NCBI GenBank assembly: GCA_029593465.1
Contig: JAKTNK010000009.1
Coordinates: 1 to 64,000, forward strand
DNA from: Streptococcus suis
GTDB taxonomy: Bacteria > Bacillota > Bacilli > Lactobacillales > Streptococcaceae
DNA: 64,000 bases
Reading direction: 5' to 3'
The position numbers and the translations under genes were made by a program. The notes below the pieces were generated by a model, which was not told where the DNA came from, made no database searches, and saw only the letters and a list, made by a program, of their open reading frames with translations. Positions 1 through 10,503 of the stretch are shown here, in pieces (position 1 is the first letter of the stretch; each line of letters starts with the position of its first letter).

Positions 1-624
1 TGCCTGCCAGCCAATATCTTGGACATGTGATTGGTAAACCAAATCTCCCAGCTTTGCCATGTCTTGGTTAAGCGAGAAAGAGATGGCTTCTAAACGCCTG
101 CTTTCACCAACCGTACCAAACCGTTGTGTGGCTGGGGTCGGCTTCTGCCAACCCTTAGTTTGCAAATGAGCCTGCCCTTGGATATCGCTGGTATCTACCT
201 GAGCCAAATCAGCCTCGGATACTGGACTTGGGTTAATTTTAGGACTGGATGCCATGGCAGTAACAGCTCTAGCGGAAGCAGGCTGACCAGGGCTAGCAAC
301 GGATGACGTCGCCTTAGATGGGACTTGAGAAGTGGTTTCGCTGCTTTCAGCCACCTCTGAAACAGGCTCTGAAGAAAGGATGGCTGATGGATCGCTAGAA
401 TCGGTTGCAACAGAGATAGGGATAGCAGCCTTAGCAATAACCGGTTCACGAGATATTTCTGGTTCTGAGCCTGAAGTAGCTTGCGTTGCTGGTGCAACAG
501 TACCGACAAGCGGGCTTGCTTGAGCGTTCTCGTCAGCTAAGACACTTGGTGAAAGCAAAAGCCCTGCAGTAGTGACTCCTGCAATAACTAATTGTTTCTT
601 GGTGAGGGGCATTGTCGTTGACAT
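1..624 (-). CDS. Secreted ChW-repeat protein, 5' part only
   Basis: The first 208 codons of a gene that runs off the left edge. The start at 624 has an AGGAG eight bases upstream. Residues 1-30 form a signal peptide (two Lys, hydrophobic core, cleavage expected after SVLA). Residues 31 to about 125 are Ser/Thr/Pro/Ala-rich, like a surface linker. After that come clostridial hydrophobic-W (ChW) motifs: 'AHLQTKGWQ', 'GTVGESRRLEAISFSL', then the start of a second repeat, 'YQSHVQDIGWQA'. ChW repeats occur in secreted or wall-associated proteins and often sit beside catalytic or adhesive domains. The C-terminal part that would define the function lies outside the window, so no enzyme activity can be assigned. 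It is transcribed away from enolase's terminator, so it is probably a separate unit. Confidence 0.8.
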   Translation of the reverse strand, partial: MSTTMPLTKKQLVIAGVTTAGLLLSPSVLADENAQASPLVGTVAPATQATSGSEPEISREPVIAKAAIPISVATDSSDPSAILSSEPVSEVAESSETTSQVPSKATSSVASPGQPASARAVTAMASSPKINPSPVSEADLAQVDTSDIQGQAHLQTKGWQKPTPATQRFGTVGESRRLEAISFSLNQDMAKLGDLVYQSHVQDIGWQA

Positions 625-750
625 CTTAAAATCTCCTATTTTCAATTACCATTAGTTTACCACCATAATAATATTTATCAAGTTTTTCTAATATTGCTGC
701 AACTATTATCATCGAAAAGCGTTTATTTAAAATAGTTTCGACATTTTGAT

Positions 751-780
751 AAACAAAAAGAGCCGATTTCTCGGCTCTTT
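751..780 (-). terminator. Rho-independent terminator of eno
   Basis: A perfect 10-bp stem (757-766 with 771-780) and a 4-nt loop, followed on the minus strand by a T-rich run. It lies 20 bp after the enolase stop codon. Confidence 0.9.
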
Positions 781-799
781 CTAAGCTAATTTATTTAGC

Positions 800-2122
<1,323 letters not shown>

Positions 2123-2141
2123 TTAAATATTTTACATGTTA

Positions 2142-2170
2142 ATAATACCACAATATATTGCTTTCTTCAA
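2142..2170 (-). promoter_or_regulatory. eno promoter
   Basis: On the minus strand, TTGAAG (2165-2170), a 17-bp spacer and TATTAT (2142-2147) preceded by TGG (extended -10). The leader is about 35 nt and ends in a strong ribosome binding site. Its -35 is within 50 bp of the divergent yueI-like promoter. Confidence 0.75.
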
Positions 2171-2243
2171 ATCAAAAGACGAGATTTCCCAAAAAACTGA
2201 AAATTATAGTACAATGATACTAATAAACGCTAAGGGGAAGCTT

Positions 2244-2690
2244 ATGACAGATGTTAATCAAAAAATTATGGAACGCGCTTCAGGTAATCGTGTACTAAAC
2301 CCTGACGAACAACGTCGTTACCTAGGAACATTTAAAGAAAGGGTTTTGGTTACAATTACTAACGACGATATTTATAACCAAAACATACTGCCACTGTTTT
2401 CACAAGCCTTGGATGAAACTCAGCGAGAAGTAGAGCCCGTCAAAGTAACTATTTCATCAAAAATAGCATCCGACCGCCAAATAGCCTTGCTTACAGCAGC
2501 TAAGCAGAGAGGGTTAGCGGCAACTATTATGGATAATAAAGATTCGAACTCACCTTATAGTGTTGTTATCTCTACCGATCATGCTGTCAATCGTCCTGAA
2601 ACTGACATCCTAGCACTTTTTCACCAAGAAGCTAAAAAGACAGAAAGCAAACCTTCAAAAGGATTTCTGAAACGCCTTTTTGGTATCTGA
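2244..2690 (+). CDS. YueI family protein (DUF1694)
   Basis: A 148-aa soluble protein beginning MTDVNQKIMERASG, with the family pattern 'LNPDEQRRYLGTFKERV' near residues 17-33 and a basic C-terminus. It matches the YueI/DUF1694 family of Firmicutes, whose biochemical role is unknown; the fold is thought to be ribosomal-protein-like. The start at 2244 follows AAGGGG, whereas an upstream in-frame ATG at 2136 overlaps the promoter area and has no such site. A TACAAT hexamer near 2211 is a likely -10. The gene stands alone, divergent from eno and convergent with ezrA. Confidence 0.8.
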   Translation: MTDVNQKIMERASGNRVLNPDEQRRYLGTFKERVLVTITNDDIYNQNILPLFSQALDETQREVEPVKVTISSKIASDRQIALLTAAKQRGLAATIMDNKDSNSPYSVVISTDHAVNRPETDILALFHQEAKKTESKPSKGFLKRLFGI

Positions 2691-2834
2691 ACCTTGTGAA
2701 AAGTTTCCACTAATTGCTACCTAATCTCATTCGATAGCATCAAACATAAACCGTTAAAAGACTGTTCTAGCCATAGACTCATTTAAAACTATTAAAGCCC
2801 CCACACAGTCAGACAACTGTTAACTGGATACGAT

Positions 2835-2865
2835 AAAAAACGAAGTGCCCTCCACTTCGTTTTTT
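2835..2865. terminator. Bidirectional terminator between the yueI-like gene and ezrA
   Basis: Arms 2835-2847 and 2853-2865 (AAAAAACGAAGTG and its complement) enclose a 5-nt loop, with A-runs on one side and T-runs on the other. It can therefore serve both convergent genes. The 2691-2834 stretch before it shows no gene. Confidence 0.9.
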
Positions 2866-2869
2866 GACT

Positions 2870-4594
2870 TTATAGTAAAATTTCTTCACGTGTTTTTTCG
2901 TAAGAATTAACAAAACGATCCGTAACACCTGGTTCAACCGTCTCTAAGGCGTAAGAAATTTCGTCAAAAGAACCTTGATAATCATAATCTTGCTCAAATA
3001 ATTTCAGAGCATGTTCGAAACTACTTTGAACCCCGGGTTCAAAACTACGATAACGGTTTGAATACTGTAATAACTGTTCTGTCAACGCAGCATTTTGTAC
3101 CACACGATAAGTAGTATCTTCTAGCATATCCAGGGAGGCAGTCGCCGATTCTGTCATACGGGCCACAGTCTCAATGTGAATACGTCCTCGACTCAACTCT
3201 TCCATTAACGCTTCCAGTTGAGCACTGGCTGTGAAAAAGACACTCAAAAATTCTTGCGGAATGCCTGGTAAATGGCGCTTTTCCATGTATCGCTTAATCA
3301 TGTGTAACTTATTGATATAAAAGTCTAATTTTTCACGTGCCGTTGCCTCAGTGCGTTCGACAGCACTTAATTCTTCAGCAACTTCTAATTGGGAATTTTC
3401 AATCCGTGACAAGGTGTTCAAGGCTTCTTCCAAACGACTTTCAAGCACCGAAAATGGTTGCTCTTGCTCTTCCAAGTTGCTAATATTTGGCAATACTTTT
3501 GTTTCAATAGTTTCCAGTTCTTCTGCAAAATGACGAATCGTCACGTCTTGACCATCACTCAAAATGTATTTCTTAGACAAACGTGTCAATTCCTTATTCA
3601 AAGTAGCATTGTTGGCTTTAGCATGCGCCACATAATTCGGAATGATTTTACTATTTTTAACGACTTTTCGATGAGCCTCAATTTCACGTTCGAAAATATC
3701 ATAAAGCTGGTTGATACGGTCTTGAATAGCTTCGTTATCATCGTTTGCCTTGTCTAAATCCAAGCTAATCAATCCATTAGAAGTCGTTCGAATCGCATCA
3801 CGAATCGTTTGAAAACGCATTTCGATATTCTTTTCTTTGAAATGGTAATTTTCCTCAAGAAGGCGGGCGTAACCTGCTTCTAAATCATCGAGTTGATCTG
3901 GAAAATCATCTTCTAATTTTGTCACAATTGCTGGAATCTTTTCCGAAATTTGCCCCAAAGCGATGGTATGCTCTTCTGCTTTATCCAAAAGAGCCGCTGC
4001 TTCAATAGGGTCACCAGATGAATTGAGAGTGACAAACTGAGAAAACTCTTTCTCAATATTCTTGAGCTGCTTCTCAATCTCTGGCATGGTAGCCCCATAA
4101 TTGTCACTATTTTCATTGATGGCCTGCTGCAACTCTTCATACAAGTCCAAAGCATGCTTCACTCGAGCACTATTTTTTTCCTCTTGAGCTTTTAAAATAT
4201 CAAGCGCTTCACGAATAGCAGCAATATCTTCCCTAATTAAAGCCAATTGGCTTTCGGATTTGTCAATTTCTGATTTTGCTTTCAAAAAATGAAAAGTGTC
4301 ATTAAGATTCTCAGCTTCAAAGAGCTGCTTCTCAATTTCTTTCAGCGAATTTGCTGATAAATCATCCCATTTTTGTTGCCATTCTCTAAAGTTGGCTTGA
4401 CTTTGACCAATCAAATGCAGCGATTTGACTTCCTCAATTTCAGCAACAACTGGTAATGCTTCAATGTCTGTTTTTTCTTGAACGAGCTTCGCAATTAAAG
4501 CTTCGTTTCTCTTTCTTATAAAGACGGCGATAAGATAGGCTACAATCACTAATACAACGATTGCTACTATCACTAATACAATTCCGCTCGGCAT
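2870..4594 (-). CDS. ezrA: Septation ring formation regulator EzrA
   Basis: A membrane-anchored regulator of FtsZ-ring assembly and division-site growth. The 574 aa equal the usual streptococcal length. Residues 2-26 are a single N-terminal transmembrane helix ([20 protein letters not shown]) followed by RKR, which fits the EzrA topology with a large cytoplasmic coiled-coil region. The rest is Glu/Lys/Leu-rich with long heptad-like runs, such as about residues 90-190 and 380-470. The start at 4594 has AAGGAG upstream. It sits directly downstream of gyrB with 96 bp between, an arrangement I expect in streptococci. Cotranscription with gyrB is possible, since no terminator is visible between them. 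Confidence 0.97.
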   Translation of the reverse strand: MPSGIVLVIVAIVVLVIVAYLIAVFIRKRNEALIAKLVQEKTDIEALPVVAEIEEVKSLHLIGQSQANFREWQQKWDDLSANSLKEIEKQLFEAENLNDTFHFLKAKSEIDKSESQLALIREDIAAIREALDILKAQEEKNSARVKHALDLYEELQQAINENSDNYGATMPEIEKQLKNIEKEFSQFVTLNSSGDPIEAAALLDKAEEHTIALGQISEKIPAIVTKLEDDFPDQLDDLEAGYARLLEENYHFKEKNIEMRFQTIRDAIRTTSNGLISLDLDKANDDNEAIQDRINQLYDIFEREIEAHRKVVKNSKIIPNYVAHAKANNATLNKELTRLSKKYILSDGQDVTIRHFAEELETIETKVLPNISNLEEQEQPFSVLESRLEEALNTLSRIENSQLEVAEELSAVERTEATAREKLDFYINKLHMIKRYMEKRHLPGIPQEFLSVFFTASAQLEALMEELSRGRIHIETVARMTESATASLDMLEDTTYRVVQNAALTEQLLQYSNRYRSFEPGVQSSFEHALKLFEQDYDYQGSFDEISYALETVEPGVTDRFVNSYEKTREEILL

Positions 4595-4690
4595 GTACTT
4601 CTCCTTAGTAGTATTCCATTTATCAGATGTTTAGCATAACGATTATATCACACTTAAAAACTCTCTGCATCTCTTTTTTCGAGGCATACA

Positions 4691-6643
4691 TTAAATGTCA
4701 AGCGTACTGTAAACAGCATTCTCCTCGATAAACTCACGACGTGGTTCGACACGATCTCCCATAAGCATGTCAAATATTTTATCTGCTTCTGCCGCATCAT
4801 CAACGGAGACTTGGGCCATCAAACGATTATTAGGATCCATAGTTGTTTCCCAAAGCTGGTGGTCATCCATTTCCCCAAGACCTTTGTAGCGTTGTATGGT
4901 TGGCTTTGAGCGTCCTTGACTATACTTTTCAAGGGCTTGTTTCAATTCTTCCTCTTGATTAATACCAGGTTGAATATAGGCTTTAATGTCACTGCCAACT
5001 TTAACACCATAAATAGGGGGTTGAGCAATGTACACATAACCTGCTTCCAAGACTGGTCTCATAAAGCGATAAATCAAGGTCAAGAGCAAGGTACGAATAT
5101 GCGCGCCATCCACGTCAGCATCTGTCATGATGACTAATTTTTGATAACGTGCCTTGGTAACATCAAAATCCGCTCCAAAACCTGTTCCCATAGCGGTGAA
5201 TAGGCTTCGAATCTCTTCATTGGCTAGGATTTTATCCATCGTGGCTTTCTCCACGTTTAAGATTTTTCCACGAATTGGTAGAATCGCTTGAAATTCACGA
5301 TTACGTCCTGATTTAGCAGAGCCGCCAGCTGAATCTCCCTCAACAATAAAGAGTTCATTTTGACTCGCATCATTTGACGAACAATCCGCTAATTTCCCTG
5401 GTAAATTCGAAATTTCTAGCCCTGATTTTTTTCGTGTTACCTCACGCGCACGCTTAGCGGCAATACGAGCCTTAGAGGCCAAGATCCCTTTTTCCACAAT
5501 TTTACGAGCAATTTGAGGATTTTCTAAAAGGAATCGGCTGAAGGCTTCGCTAAATAAGCGATTGGTAATCTTAACCACTTCAGAATTACCCAATTTGGTT
5601 TTGGTTTGCCCTTCAAATTGGGGATTGGGATGCTTAACCGAGATGACAGCTGTCAGCCCCTCACGGACATCGTCCCCAGTCAAATTATCGTCTTTTTCTT
5701 TTAAAATATTGTTATGACGAGCATAGTCATTAATCACACGTGTCAGAGCGGTACGGAAACCCTGCTCGTGCGTGCCTCCTTCGTGAGTATGGATGTTATT
5801 GGCAAAGCTCATGATTGTTTCATGATAGGTTGTCGTGTATTGCATCGCCACTTCAACGGTAATGCCATCCATTTCACCATCTGTAAAGATTGGGGTATCA
5901 AAGATGGTTTCTTTATTTTCATTGATATAGTCAACGTAACTCGCGATACCACCTTCATAGTAGTATTCCTCGCTTGTCTCTACTCCCTCACGCTTGTCTG
6001 TGATAGAAATGCGCAGTCCCTTATTCAAAAAGGCAAGTTCTTGAACGCGCTTTGCTAATTTTTGATAATCAAATTCCGTTGTTTCAGTAAAAATCTCGGG
6101 GTCGGGTGTAAAATGAACCGTTGTTCCTTGACGATCGGTTTCCCCAATAATAGCCAAGTCATCAACAACCACGCCACGACGATACTCTTGAAAATAAATG
6201 TGACCATTTTTGTGAACTTTGACATCTAATTGTGTAGATAAGGCATTAACAACTGATGAACCGACACCATGAAGACCACCCGATACCTTATAGCCACCAC
6301 CGCCAAATTTCCCTCCAGCATGAAGAACGGTAAAGACGGTTTCAACGGCAGGACGACCTGTTTTTTCTTGGATATCAACCGGAATACCACGACCGTCATC
6401 CACAACAGTAATCGAATTGTCTGGCTCAATAAAGACTTCGATATGGCTAGCAAAGCCCGCTAAAGCCTCGTCAATAGAATTATCTACAATTTCCCAAACG
6501 AGATGATGAAGCCCCTCTTTTGACGTTGAGCCAATGTACATTCCCGGACGCATCCGAACAGCCTCTAATCCTTCTAAAACTTGAATTTGACTAGCATCAT
6601 ATTCATTGGCTTTATTTTGCAAATCTTTTATTTCTTCTGTCAT
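4691..6643 (-). CDS. gyrB: DNA gyrase subunit B
   Basis: The ATPase subunit of gyrase, which introduces negative supercoils together with GyrA; it is the target of aminocoumarins. The full-length 650-aa protein has an N-terminal GHKL ATPase domain ('[13 protein letters not shown]' near residue 50, 'DDGRGIPVD' near 80, '[14 protein letters not shown]' near 120). The transducer domain follows. The TOPRIM domain carries '[13 protein letters not shown]' near 430 and the metal-binding '[10 protein letters not shown]' near 510. The C-terminus has '[10 protein letters not shown]'. The start at 6643 has an AAAGAG site. A clear TATAAT (6757-6762) lies about 110 bp upstream, so the mRNA has a long leader. 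Confidence 0.98.
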   Translation of the reverse strand: MTEEIKDLQNKANEYDASQIQVLEGLEAVRMRPGMYIGSTSKEGLHHLVWEIVDNSIDEALAGFASHIEVFIEPDNSITVVDDGRGIPVDIQEKTGRPAVETVFTVLHAGGKFGGGGYKVSGGLHGVGSSVVNALSTQLDVKVHKNGHIYFQEYRRGVVVDDLAIIGETDRQGTTVHFTPDPEIFTETTEFDYQKLAKRVQELAFLNKGLRISITDKREGVETSEEYYYEGGIASYVDYINENKETIFDTPIFTDGEMDGITVEVAMQYTTTYHETIMSFANNIHTHEGGTHEQGFRTALTRVINDYARHNNILKEKDDNLTGDDVREGLTAVISVKHPNPQFEGQTKTKLGNSEVVKITNRLFSEAFSRFLLENPQIARKIVEKGILASKARIAAKRAREVTRKKSGLEISNLPGKLADCSSNDASQNELFIVEGDSAGGSAKSGRNREFQAILPIRGKILNVEKATMDKILANEEIRSLFTAMGTGFGADFDVTKARYQKLVIMTDADVDGAHIRTLLLTLIYRFMRPVLEAGYVYIAQPPIYGVKVGSDIKAYIQPGINQEEELKQALEKYSQGRSKPTIQRYKGLGEMDDHQLWETTMDPNNRLMAQVSVDDAAEADKIFDMLMGDRVEPRREFIEENAVYSTLDI

Positions 6644-6756
6644 TTGCTACTCTTTCTGTTACAAAAGGTGATGGGTAATCCCTTATTTTTCTAAGATTTT
6701 TCACTCGCCTCAACTGTTGACATGAAGACAGCAAGAAACAAGTAATCATAAACTAT

Positions 6757-6762
6757 ATTATA
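6757..6762 (-). promoter_or_regulatory. gyrB -10 hexamer
   Basis: A consensus TATAAT on the minus strand in the AT-rich 6748-6775 stretch, about 114 bp before the gyrB start. The -35 is poorly conserved. Confidence 0.5.
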
Positions 6763-6802
6763 TCATAACCAATGCCTTTTTGCCGCATTTTAAGCCATAA
6801 AA

Positions 6803-6827
6803 AGAAGCTGAAAATCATTCAGCTTCT
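6803..6827 (-). terminator. Terminator of rodA
   Basis: A 10-bp stem (AGAAGCTGAA, 6803-6812, with 6818-6827), a 5-nt loop and a T5 run on the minus strand. It lies 16 bp after the rodA stop and separates rodA from gyrB. Confidence 0.9.
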
Positions 6828-6842
6828 GGCCTTGTTATAAGG

Positions 6843-8018
6843 TTATTTTTCACCTTTTTCTTTATGGACTTGATTTTGATAAGCCATTGATAAGACTAAG
6901 CCAACACCAATGAGATTGGAAATCAGAGAACTCCCCCCTTGTGAGATGAAAGGAAGTGGAATTCCTGTCAACGGCAAAATCCCTATTGCTGCTCCGATAT
7001 TTTCAAAAATATGAAACAAAATCATCATGATAAAACCAGTTGAAATATAGGTATAAAACTGATTATTAGAATCCAAAGTAATCAGAATCATACGGTAAAT
7101 CAAGATAAGGTAAAGTCCTAATGTCACCGCAGCGCCTAGAAAACCAAAATCTTCTGCAATCACCGTGAAGATCATATCACTTTCTCTAACTGGAACCGAT
7201 AACTCTAGGACTGAAAATCCCTTTCCAAATAGCCCCCCGCTACCGATAGCCAACATGCTTTGTGTTTGTTGATAGGCAAAACTTGTTGCAAAATCAAATG
7301 GTTTCAACCAAGCTGATATACGGTTAATTTGATAAGTATCCATGCCCATGTGATATAAAAACTCACGCCCTGGCTCCCATAAAAAGACCAATAAAAAAAT
7401 GAGGACTGAGCTAAGGGTCGCAACCAAGACACCCAAAACAATTTTCCAACTAACACCTGATAAAAAACTCATTCCAGCTAAAATGGCTAGGAAAACCATG
7501 GCCGTTCCTAGGTCCTTTTGCAATCCCAATAAGAGTAAGATTGGAAGAGTCGCTAAAAGAAATAGACCCAACAAGCGTAAATCGCTTTTAATAGAATGCT
7601 TTGGGTGGCGTCTTTGGAACCATATCGCTATCTCGGATAAGCATAGGATATAGGCAATCTTCATGAATTCTGATGGTTGAAACAAGGTCGTATTACCAAG
7701 GGTTATCCAGTTTTTAGCACCAGTAGATTCCACCAAGGCTGGACTGTAAAAAAAGAGTGGTAAAACCATCAGACATAAGCCCAGCACATAGAGAGTAGGC
7801 GTTATTCTCCACAGAAATGCTGTCTTAAATTGCATGACGATAAAGGCAATGATTAAACCAATGATAACCCAAGACATCTGCTGAGTCATCACTTGAGCAA
7901 CTTTTGTTGGATGGTCGTTCACAGTCGCGATATAAACAGCACCAAAACCGATAAGTAGCAATAAAACAACGGTAATAATCAAGGTAAAATCAATCCGTCT
8001 ATTGAGAATATGTTTCAA
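6843..8018 (-). CDS. rodA: Rod-shape/SEDS peptidoglycan polymerase RodA
   Basis: A SEDS-family glycosyltransferase that polymerises lipid II for peripheral wall growth with a class B PBP. About ten membrane helices are visible. Family motifs include 'GAKNWITLGNTTLFQPSEFMKI' split across residues ~100-122, 'LQKDLGTAMVF' with the catalytic-type Asp, 'RESDMIFTVIAEDFGFLG' and 'LTGIPLPFISQGGSSL'. I place the start at TTG 8018 (LKHILNRRIDF...), giving 391 aa, because GAGGAAG lies 8 bases upstream and the pneumococcal protein starts equivalently. Longer in-frame starts overlap the promoter at 8055-8060, so they cannot be on the transcript. It is a single-gene unit. Confidence 0.92.
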   Translation of the reverse strand: MKHILNRRIDFTLIITVVLLLLIGFGAVYIATVNDHPTKVAQVMTQQMSWVIIGLIIAFIVMQFKTAFLWRITPTLYVLGLCLMVLPLFFYSPALVESTGAKNWITLGNTTLFQPSEFMKIAYILCLSEIAIWFQRRHPKHSIKSDLRLLGLFLLATLPILLLLGLQKDLGTAMVFLAILAGMSFLSGVSWKIVLGVLVATLSSVLIFLLVFLWEPGREFLYHMGMDTYQINRISAWLKPFDFATSFAYQQTQSMLAIGSGGLFGKGFSVLELSVPVRESDMIFTVIAEDFGFLGAAVTLGLYLILIYRMILITLDSNNQFYTYISTGFIMMILFHIFENIGAAIGILPLTGIPLPFISQGGSSLISNLIGVGLVLSMAYQNQVHKEKGEK

Positions 8019-8054
8019 AATGCGCTCTTCCTCTTCGTCTATAAATTGTTTCTT

Positions 8055-8060
8055 ATTATA
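8055..8060 (-). promoter_or_regulatory. rodA extended -10 promoter
   Basis: TGGTATAAT on the minus strand, 36 bp before the TTG start. Its position within the longer open frame argues that the short start is the real one. Confidence 0.65.
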
Positions 8061-8131
8061 CCATGATTTTCTTCTTTTGGAGAGTTTTCCAATCAAGAAT
8101 TAACCATTTTTGATTTTCTCACCAATAAAAA

Positions 8132-8155
8132 AGCTGGTCGGACTATCAACCAGCT
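8132..8155 (-). terminator. Terminator downstream of the tRNA-Arg transcript
   Basis: A 7-bp stem AGCTGGT (8132-8138 with 8149-8155), a 10-nt loop and T6 on the minus strand. It is the last of two terminators behind the tRNA; an earlier weaker one (GGTTA/TAACC, 8170-8184, followed by a T-run) lies just before it. Confidence 0.75.
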
Positions 8156-8160
8156 CATCG

Positions 8161-8310
8161 AAAAAAATAGGTTACTCATTAACCTTTGATTTTCATGGTT
8201 CAAAACAGTTGTACTACCTGTGATAACCAAATCTTACTCTGAGGCTGTAGCAGCTTCCTGCGGTACGATGCCACCATAGTCTTCTTTCTATGGATAAGCC
8301 AGGCTAATCA
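8161..8310 (-). ncRNA. Candidate structured RNA behind tRNA-Arg
   Basis: No open frame with a ribosome binding site lies between the tRNA-Arg 3' end and the terminators at 8161-8184 and 8132-8155, yet the stretch is GC-richer than intergenic DNA and full of complementary arms. One hairpin is CCATAG/CTATGG with an 8-nt loop (minus strand, about 8275-8295). There are also arms around GGCATCGTACC and GCAGG/GCTGC. No terminator follows the tRNA itself, so a tRNA-initiated transcript would include this segment as a trailer of roughly 130-150 nt. I do not recognise it as 4.5S RNA, 6S, tmRNA, RNase P RNA, tracrRNA or a known riboswitch. It may be a processed sRNA or merely a long trailer. Confidence 0.35.
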
Positions 8311-8382
8311 TGTCCCCTGCCGGAATCGAACCAGCAACGACTCCTTAGGAGGGAGTTGTTATATCCATTTAACTAAGAGGAC
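8311..8382 (-). tRNA. tRNA-Arg (anticodon CCT)
   Basis: A 72-nt cloverleaf on the minus strand. The acceptor arm GTCCTCT pairs with AGGGGAC (one G-T pair) and the discriminator is A. The anticodon arm ACTCC/GGAGT encloses the loop CTCCTAA, giving CCT, which reads AGG arginine codons. The T arm contains GGTTCGATTCC. CCA is not encoded, so it must be added after transcription. There is a consensus promoter immediately upstream and no terminator immediately downstream. Confidence 0.95.
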
Positions 8383-8393
8383 TCAACAAGTCT

Positions 8394-8422
8394 ATTTTAC
8401 CTTACTTGGAGACTACGTGCAA
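8394..8422 (-). promoter_or_regulatory. tRNA-Arg promoter
   Basis: TTGCAC (8417-8422), exactly 17 bp, then TAAAAT (8394-8399) on the minus strand. The predicted start is a few bases before the mature tRNA 5' end. Confidence 0.85.
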
Positions 8423-8579
8423 GTTTTGAAAAGCTAATTTTGAATTCTTAACACTATTTGGTATCAGCATTTTGAAATGGTTCCGCTATGAATCGTTATC
8501 CAGATGATAGCTCAATTTAAACCACTAATAACAGCAAGCGTTCCACTTTATTATTGTTACTTCTCTTTTAAACAAAAAA
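8423..8579. other. Intergenic stretch, no gene seen
   Basis: The stretch between the tRNA-Arg promoter and the rplS terminator (part of the gene-free 8383-8706 interval). It is AT-rich. I see no open frame with a start signal, no repeat and no further promoter. Confidence 0.6.
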
Positions 8580-8599
8580 ACTCTTCCAAACGGAAGAGT
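8580..8599 (-). terminator. Terminator of rplS
   Basis: Stem ACTCTTCC/GGAAGAGT with a 4-nt loop and a T7 run on the minus strand, about 110 bp after the rplS stop. Confidence 0.85.
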
Positions 8600-8706
8600 C
8601 GAAATACATCTAAGCTATCATGAGCCAGTTACCCTAAGACGATAATAATCAAACATGTCATCATCCTCTTGCTTTTACAGTAACAATAGGACTCATCACG
8701 ATAGGA

Positions 8707-9054
8707 TTAACGACGAATTTCTTTAATACGTGCCGCTTTACCTTGCAATGCGCGTAGGTAGTAAAGTTTCGCACGACGAACGCGACCGTGACGAGTCACT
8801 TCGATTTTTTCAACACGTGGTGTGTGGATTGGGAAAGTACGCTCAACCCCGATACCACCTGAGATTTTACGAACAGTGTACATTTCTGAAATCCCTTGAC
8901 CTTTGCGTGAAATAACAACGCCTTCAAAGATCTGAACACGTTCGCGGTTTCCTTCGACAACTTTTGCGTGAACGCGAACAGTGTCACCAGCGCGAAATTC
9001 TGGGATATCAGTACGAAGTTGACTTTCAGTCAAACTTTGGATTAATGGATTCAT
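8707..9054 (-). CDS. rplS: 50S ribosomal protein L19
   Basis: A 115-aa component of the large subunit at the 30S-50S interface. The sequence is canonical: [14 protein letters not shown] start, '[16 protein letters not shown]', '[16 protein letters not shown]', '[15 protein letters not shown]', '[20 protein letters not shown]' and the basic tail 'AARIKEIRR'. The ATG at 9054 follows GAGAAGGAGA; the longer in-frame start at 9123 would lie in the leader. That 9055-9131 leader contains 'CCGCTGAGACAAGTACTTAAG' split over 9055-9110, which resembles the L19 leader described in Firmicutes. Autoregulation is therefore plausible but not shown. Confidence 0.98.
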   Translation of the reverse strand: MNPLIQSLTESQLRTDIPEFRAGDTVRVHAKVVEGNRERVQIFEGVVISRKGQGISEMYTVRKISGGIGVERTFPIHTPRVEKIEVTRHGRVRRAKLYYLRALQGKAARIKEIRR

Positions 9055-9137
9055 GTTTATTCTCCTTCTCTTACCAATCTTAAGTACTTGTCTCAGCGGA
9101 TTAGCCGTATTTCGTGCGTCCATTACACACGATTTTT

Positions 9138-9166
9138 ATGATAGCATTTTTAATAGCATTTGTAAA
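9138..9166 (-). promoter_or_regulatory. rplS promoter with ~75-nt leader
   Basis: TTTACA (9161-9166), a 17-bp spacer and TATCAT (9138-9143) on the minus strand. The leader (9055-9131) is long enough to fold and is a candidate L19 leader. Confidence 0.75.
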
Positions 9167-9194
9167 GTGATATCTTATCTACCCAATCATCTTT

Positions 9195-10391
9195 TTAAAG
9201 GTATTTTTGCTGTTGGTAAATGGATGGTAACCGGTGAAAAAGACTAGTCATCGTCAAAGCTACAAAAGCATAAGGAAGGGTCTGAAAACCAAAGACTTCC
9301 CCCATAATCAATAAAGGCCCTAAAAGCGTATTGGTCGCTCCTGCGAAAACACTCACATACCCTACAGCTGCCACTAAGGGTACCGGCAAGCCTAAGACAG
9401 GTGCACAAACAACACCAAAGCTAGCACCGATAGCAAATAAAGGAGTTACTTCACCCCCTTGAAACCCTAGCGCAATTGTGACAATCGTCAAGGTAAGCTT
9501 TAACAGCCAGTCATAGGGATAAATGGTCTGTCCTTCAAAACTCGCTTCGATAAGGTTTGTGCCCAATCCCGAATAACGCCCTTGGTGAAGCAAGAGTAAT
9601 ACTAGCGATAAAGCTAGTCCTCCTAAAGCTATTTTAAGATAAGGATTTTGATTAAGATTGCCTATCTTAGCTTTCAAATAAAGTAAAGCAACCGAAAATA
9701 GTTTCCCAATCACTGCAAAGCAAATACCTACAAGCATTAACTTTCCAACTATTTGAGCATCTAACGGTAAGCTATTCGAAAGAGGATGACTGAATTTTTC
9801 TAACCCTAAGAAATGGCTCGTCTGACTAGCTAAAAAGGCTGCTGTGAAGGCTGGAAATAAAATATCTAAAGAGAAGATACCAACTACCAAAAGTTCCAAG
9901 GCAAAAAAGGTCGCTGCCATGGGGGTTTGAAATAAGCCAGCAAATCCCGCAGCAATACCAATCACTACCAGTTCTTTCGTATTTTGCTTAACGCTTTTAA
10001 AATGACTAAAACGCGTGGCTAGCGTGGCACCCAATTGCACAGCAACGCCTTCTCTCCCAGCAGAACCACCAAACAGATGAGTTAGCCAGGTGCTTAGGAC
10101 CACTAAAGGAATCAGACGCTTTGGAATCGTTTGGCGATGACCATGACCAACGTCAAAAACAAGCCCCATCCCTTTTTGACTGTCACCACCCAAGCGTCGA
10201 TACAAAAATGTTATTAATAGTCCTGCTATTCCTAAAAAAGGAATGGTCAGATAAGGATAAGCATCTCTCATCTGCGACACACGAAGTAAGCCTTTACCAA
10301 AAATGGTATCTAAGGTACCGGCACTAAGGCCGATAACAATCGCACATAATTCTAACCTTAATATAAGATAGTATTCTTGTTTCTTTTTCAT
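9195..10391 (-). CDS. ClC-family chloride channel/antiporter
   Basis: A 398-aa polytopic protein of the voltage-gated chloride channel superfamily, about 10-12 membrane helices. Family filter sequences are present in variant form: 'GGSAGREGVAVQLGA' (the GxxGREGP region, with V after G), 'GLFQTPMAATFFALELL' and 'GFQGGEVTPLFAIGASFG' (the GxFxP region). Bacterial relatives are Cl-/H+ or F- transporters; the substrate cannot be read from sequence. I start it at ATG 10391 (MKKKQEYYLI), preceded by AAAGGA, rather than at the longer frame start 10451. Its end reaches close to the rplS promoter, and the flavodoxin gene lies 112 bp upstream on the same strand. Confidence 0.85.
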   Translation of the reverse strand: MKKKQEYYLILRLELCAIVIGLSAGTLDTIFGKGLLRVSQMRDAYPYLTIPFLGIAGLLITFLYRRLGGDSQKGMGLVFDVGHGHRQTIPKRLIPLVVLSTWLTHLFGGSAGREGVAVQLGATLATRFSHFKSVKQNTKELVVIGIAAGFAGLFQTPMAATFFALELLVVGIFSLDILFPAFTAAFLASQTSHFLGLEKFSHPLSNSLPLDAQIVGKLMLVGICFAVIGKLFSVALLYLKAKIGNLNQNPYLKIALGGLALSLVLLLLHQGRYSGLGTNLIEASFEGQTIYPYDWLLKLTLTIVTIALGFQGGEVTPLFAIGASFGVVCAPVLGLPVPLVAAVGYVSVFAGATNTLLGPLLIMGEVFGFQTLPYAFVALTMTSLFHRLPSIYQQQKYL

Positions 10392-10503
10392 ATACGTTCC
10401 TTTTTGCATATCCCCACGAAAAAAGCCAATGAGCTTACGATAAAACCGCAAACATCATCAGCTTTTCAGCAGTTTCAGTTGCTAACATCAAGAGCGACAC
10501 CTT

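Noticed and set aside
195-509. 104-aa open frame on the minus strand inside the ChW gene
   Set aside because: It is a shifted frame of the secreted protein gene, Leu/Ser-rich with no ribosome binding site; the main frame has a signal peptide and repeats.
8161-8310. Candidate RNA as 4.5S (SRP) RNA or tracrRNA
   Set aside because: GCAGGAAGCTGC recalls the SRP tip only loosely and the conserved GGUC/GGAAGCAGC core is not complete. No tracrRNA anti-repeat or nexus is present.
8311-8382. tRNA-Arg as an integration site of a mobile element
   Set aside because: No integrase and no direct repeat of the tRNA 3' end is visible on either side; the flanks are rodA and rplS.
9053-9247. 64-aa plus-strand open frame across the rplS leader
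   Set aside because: It runs antisense through the rplS promoter and leader and has no ribosome binding site or conserved features.
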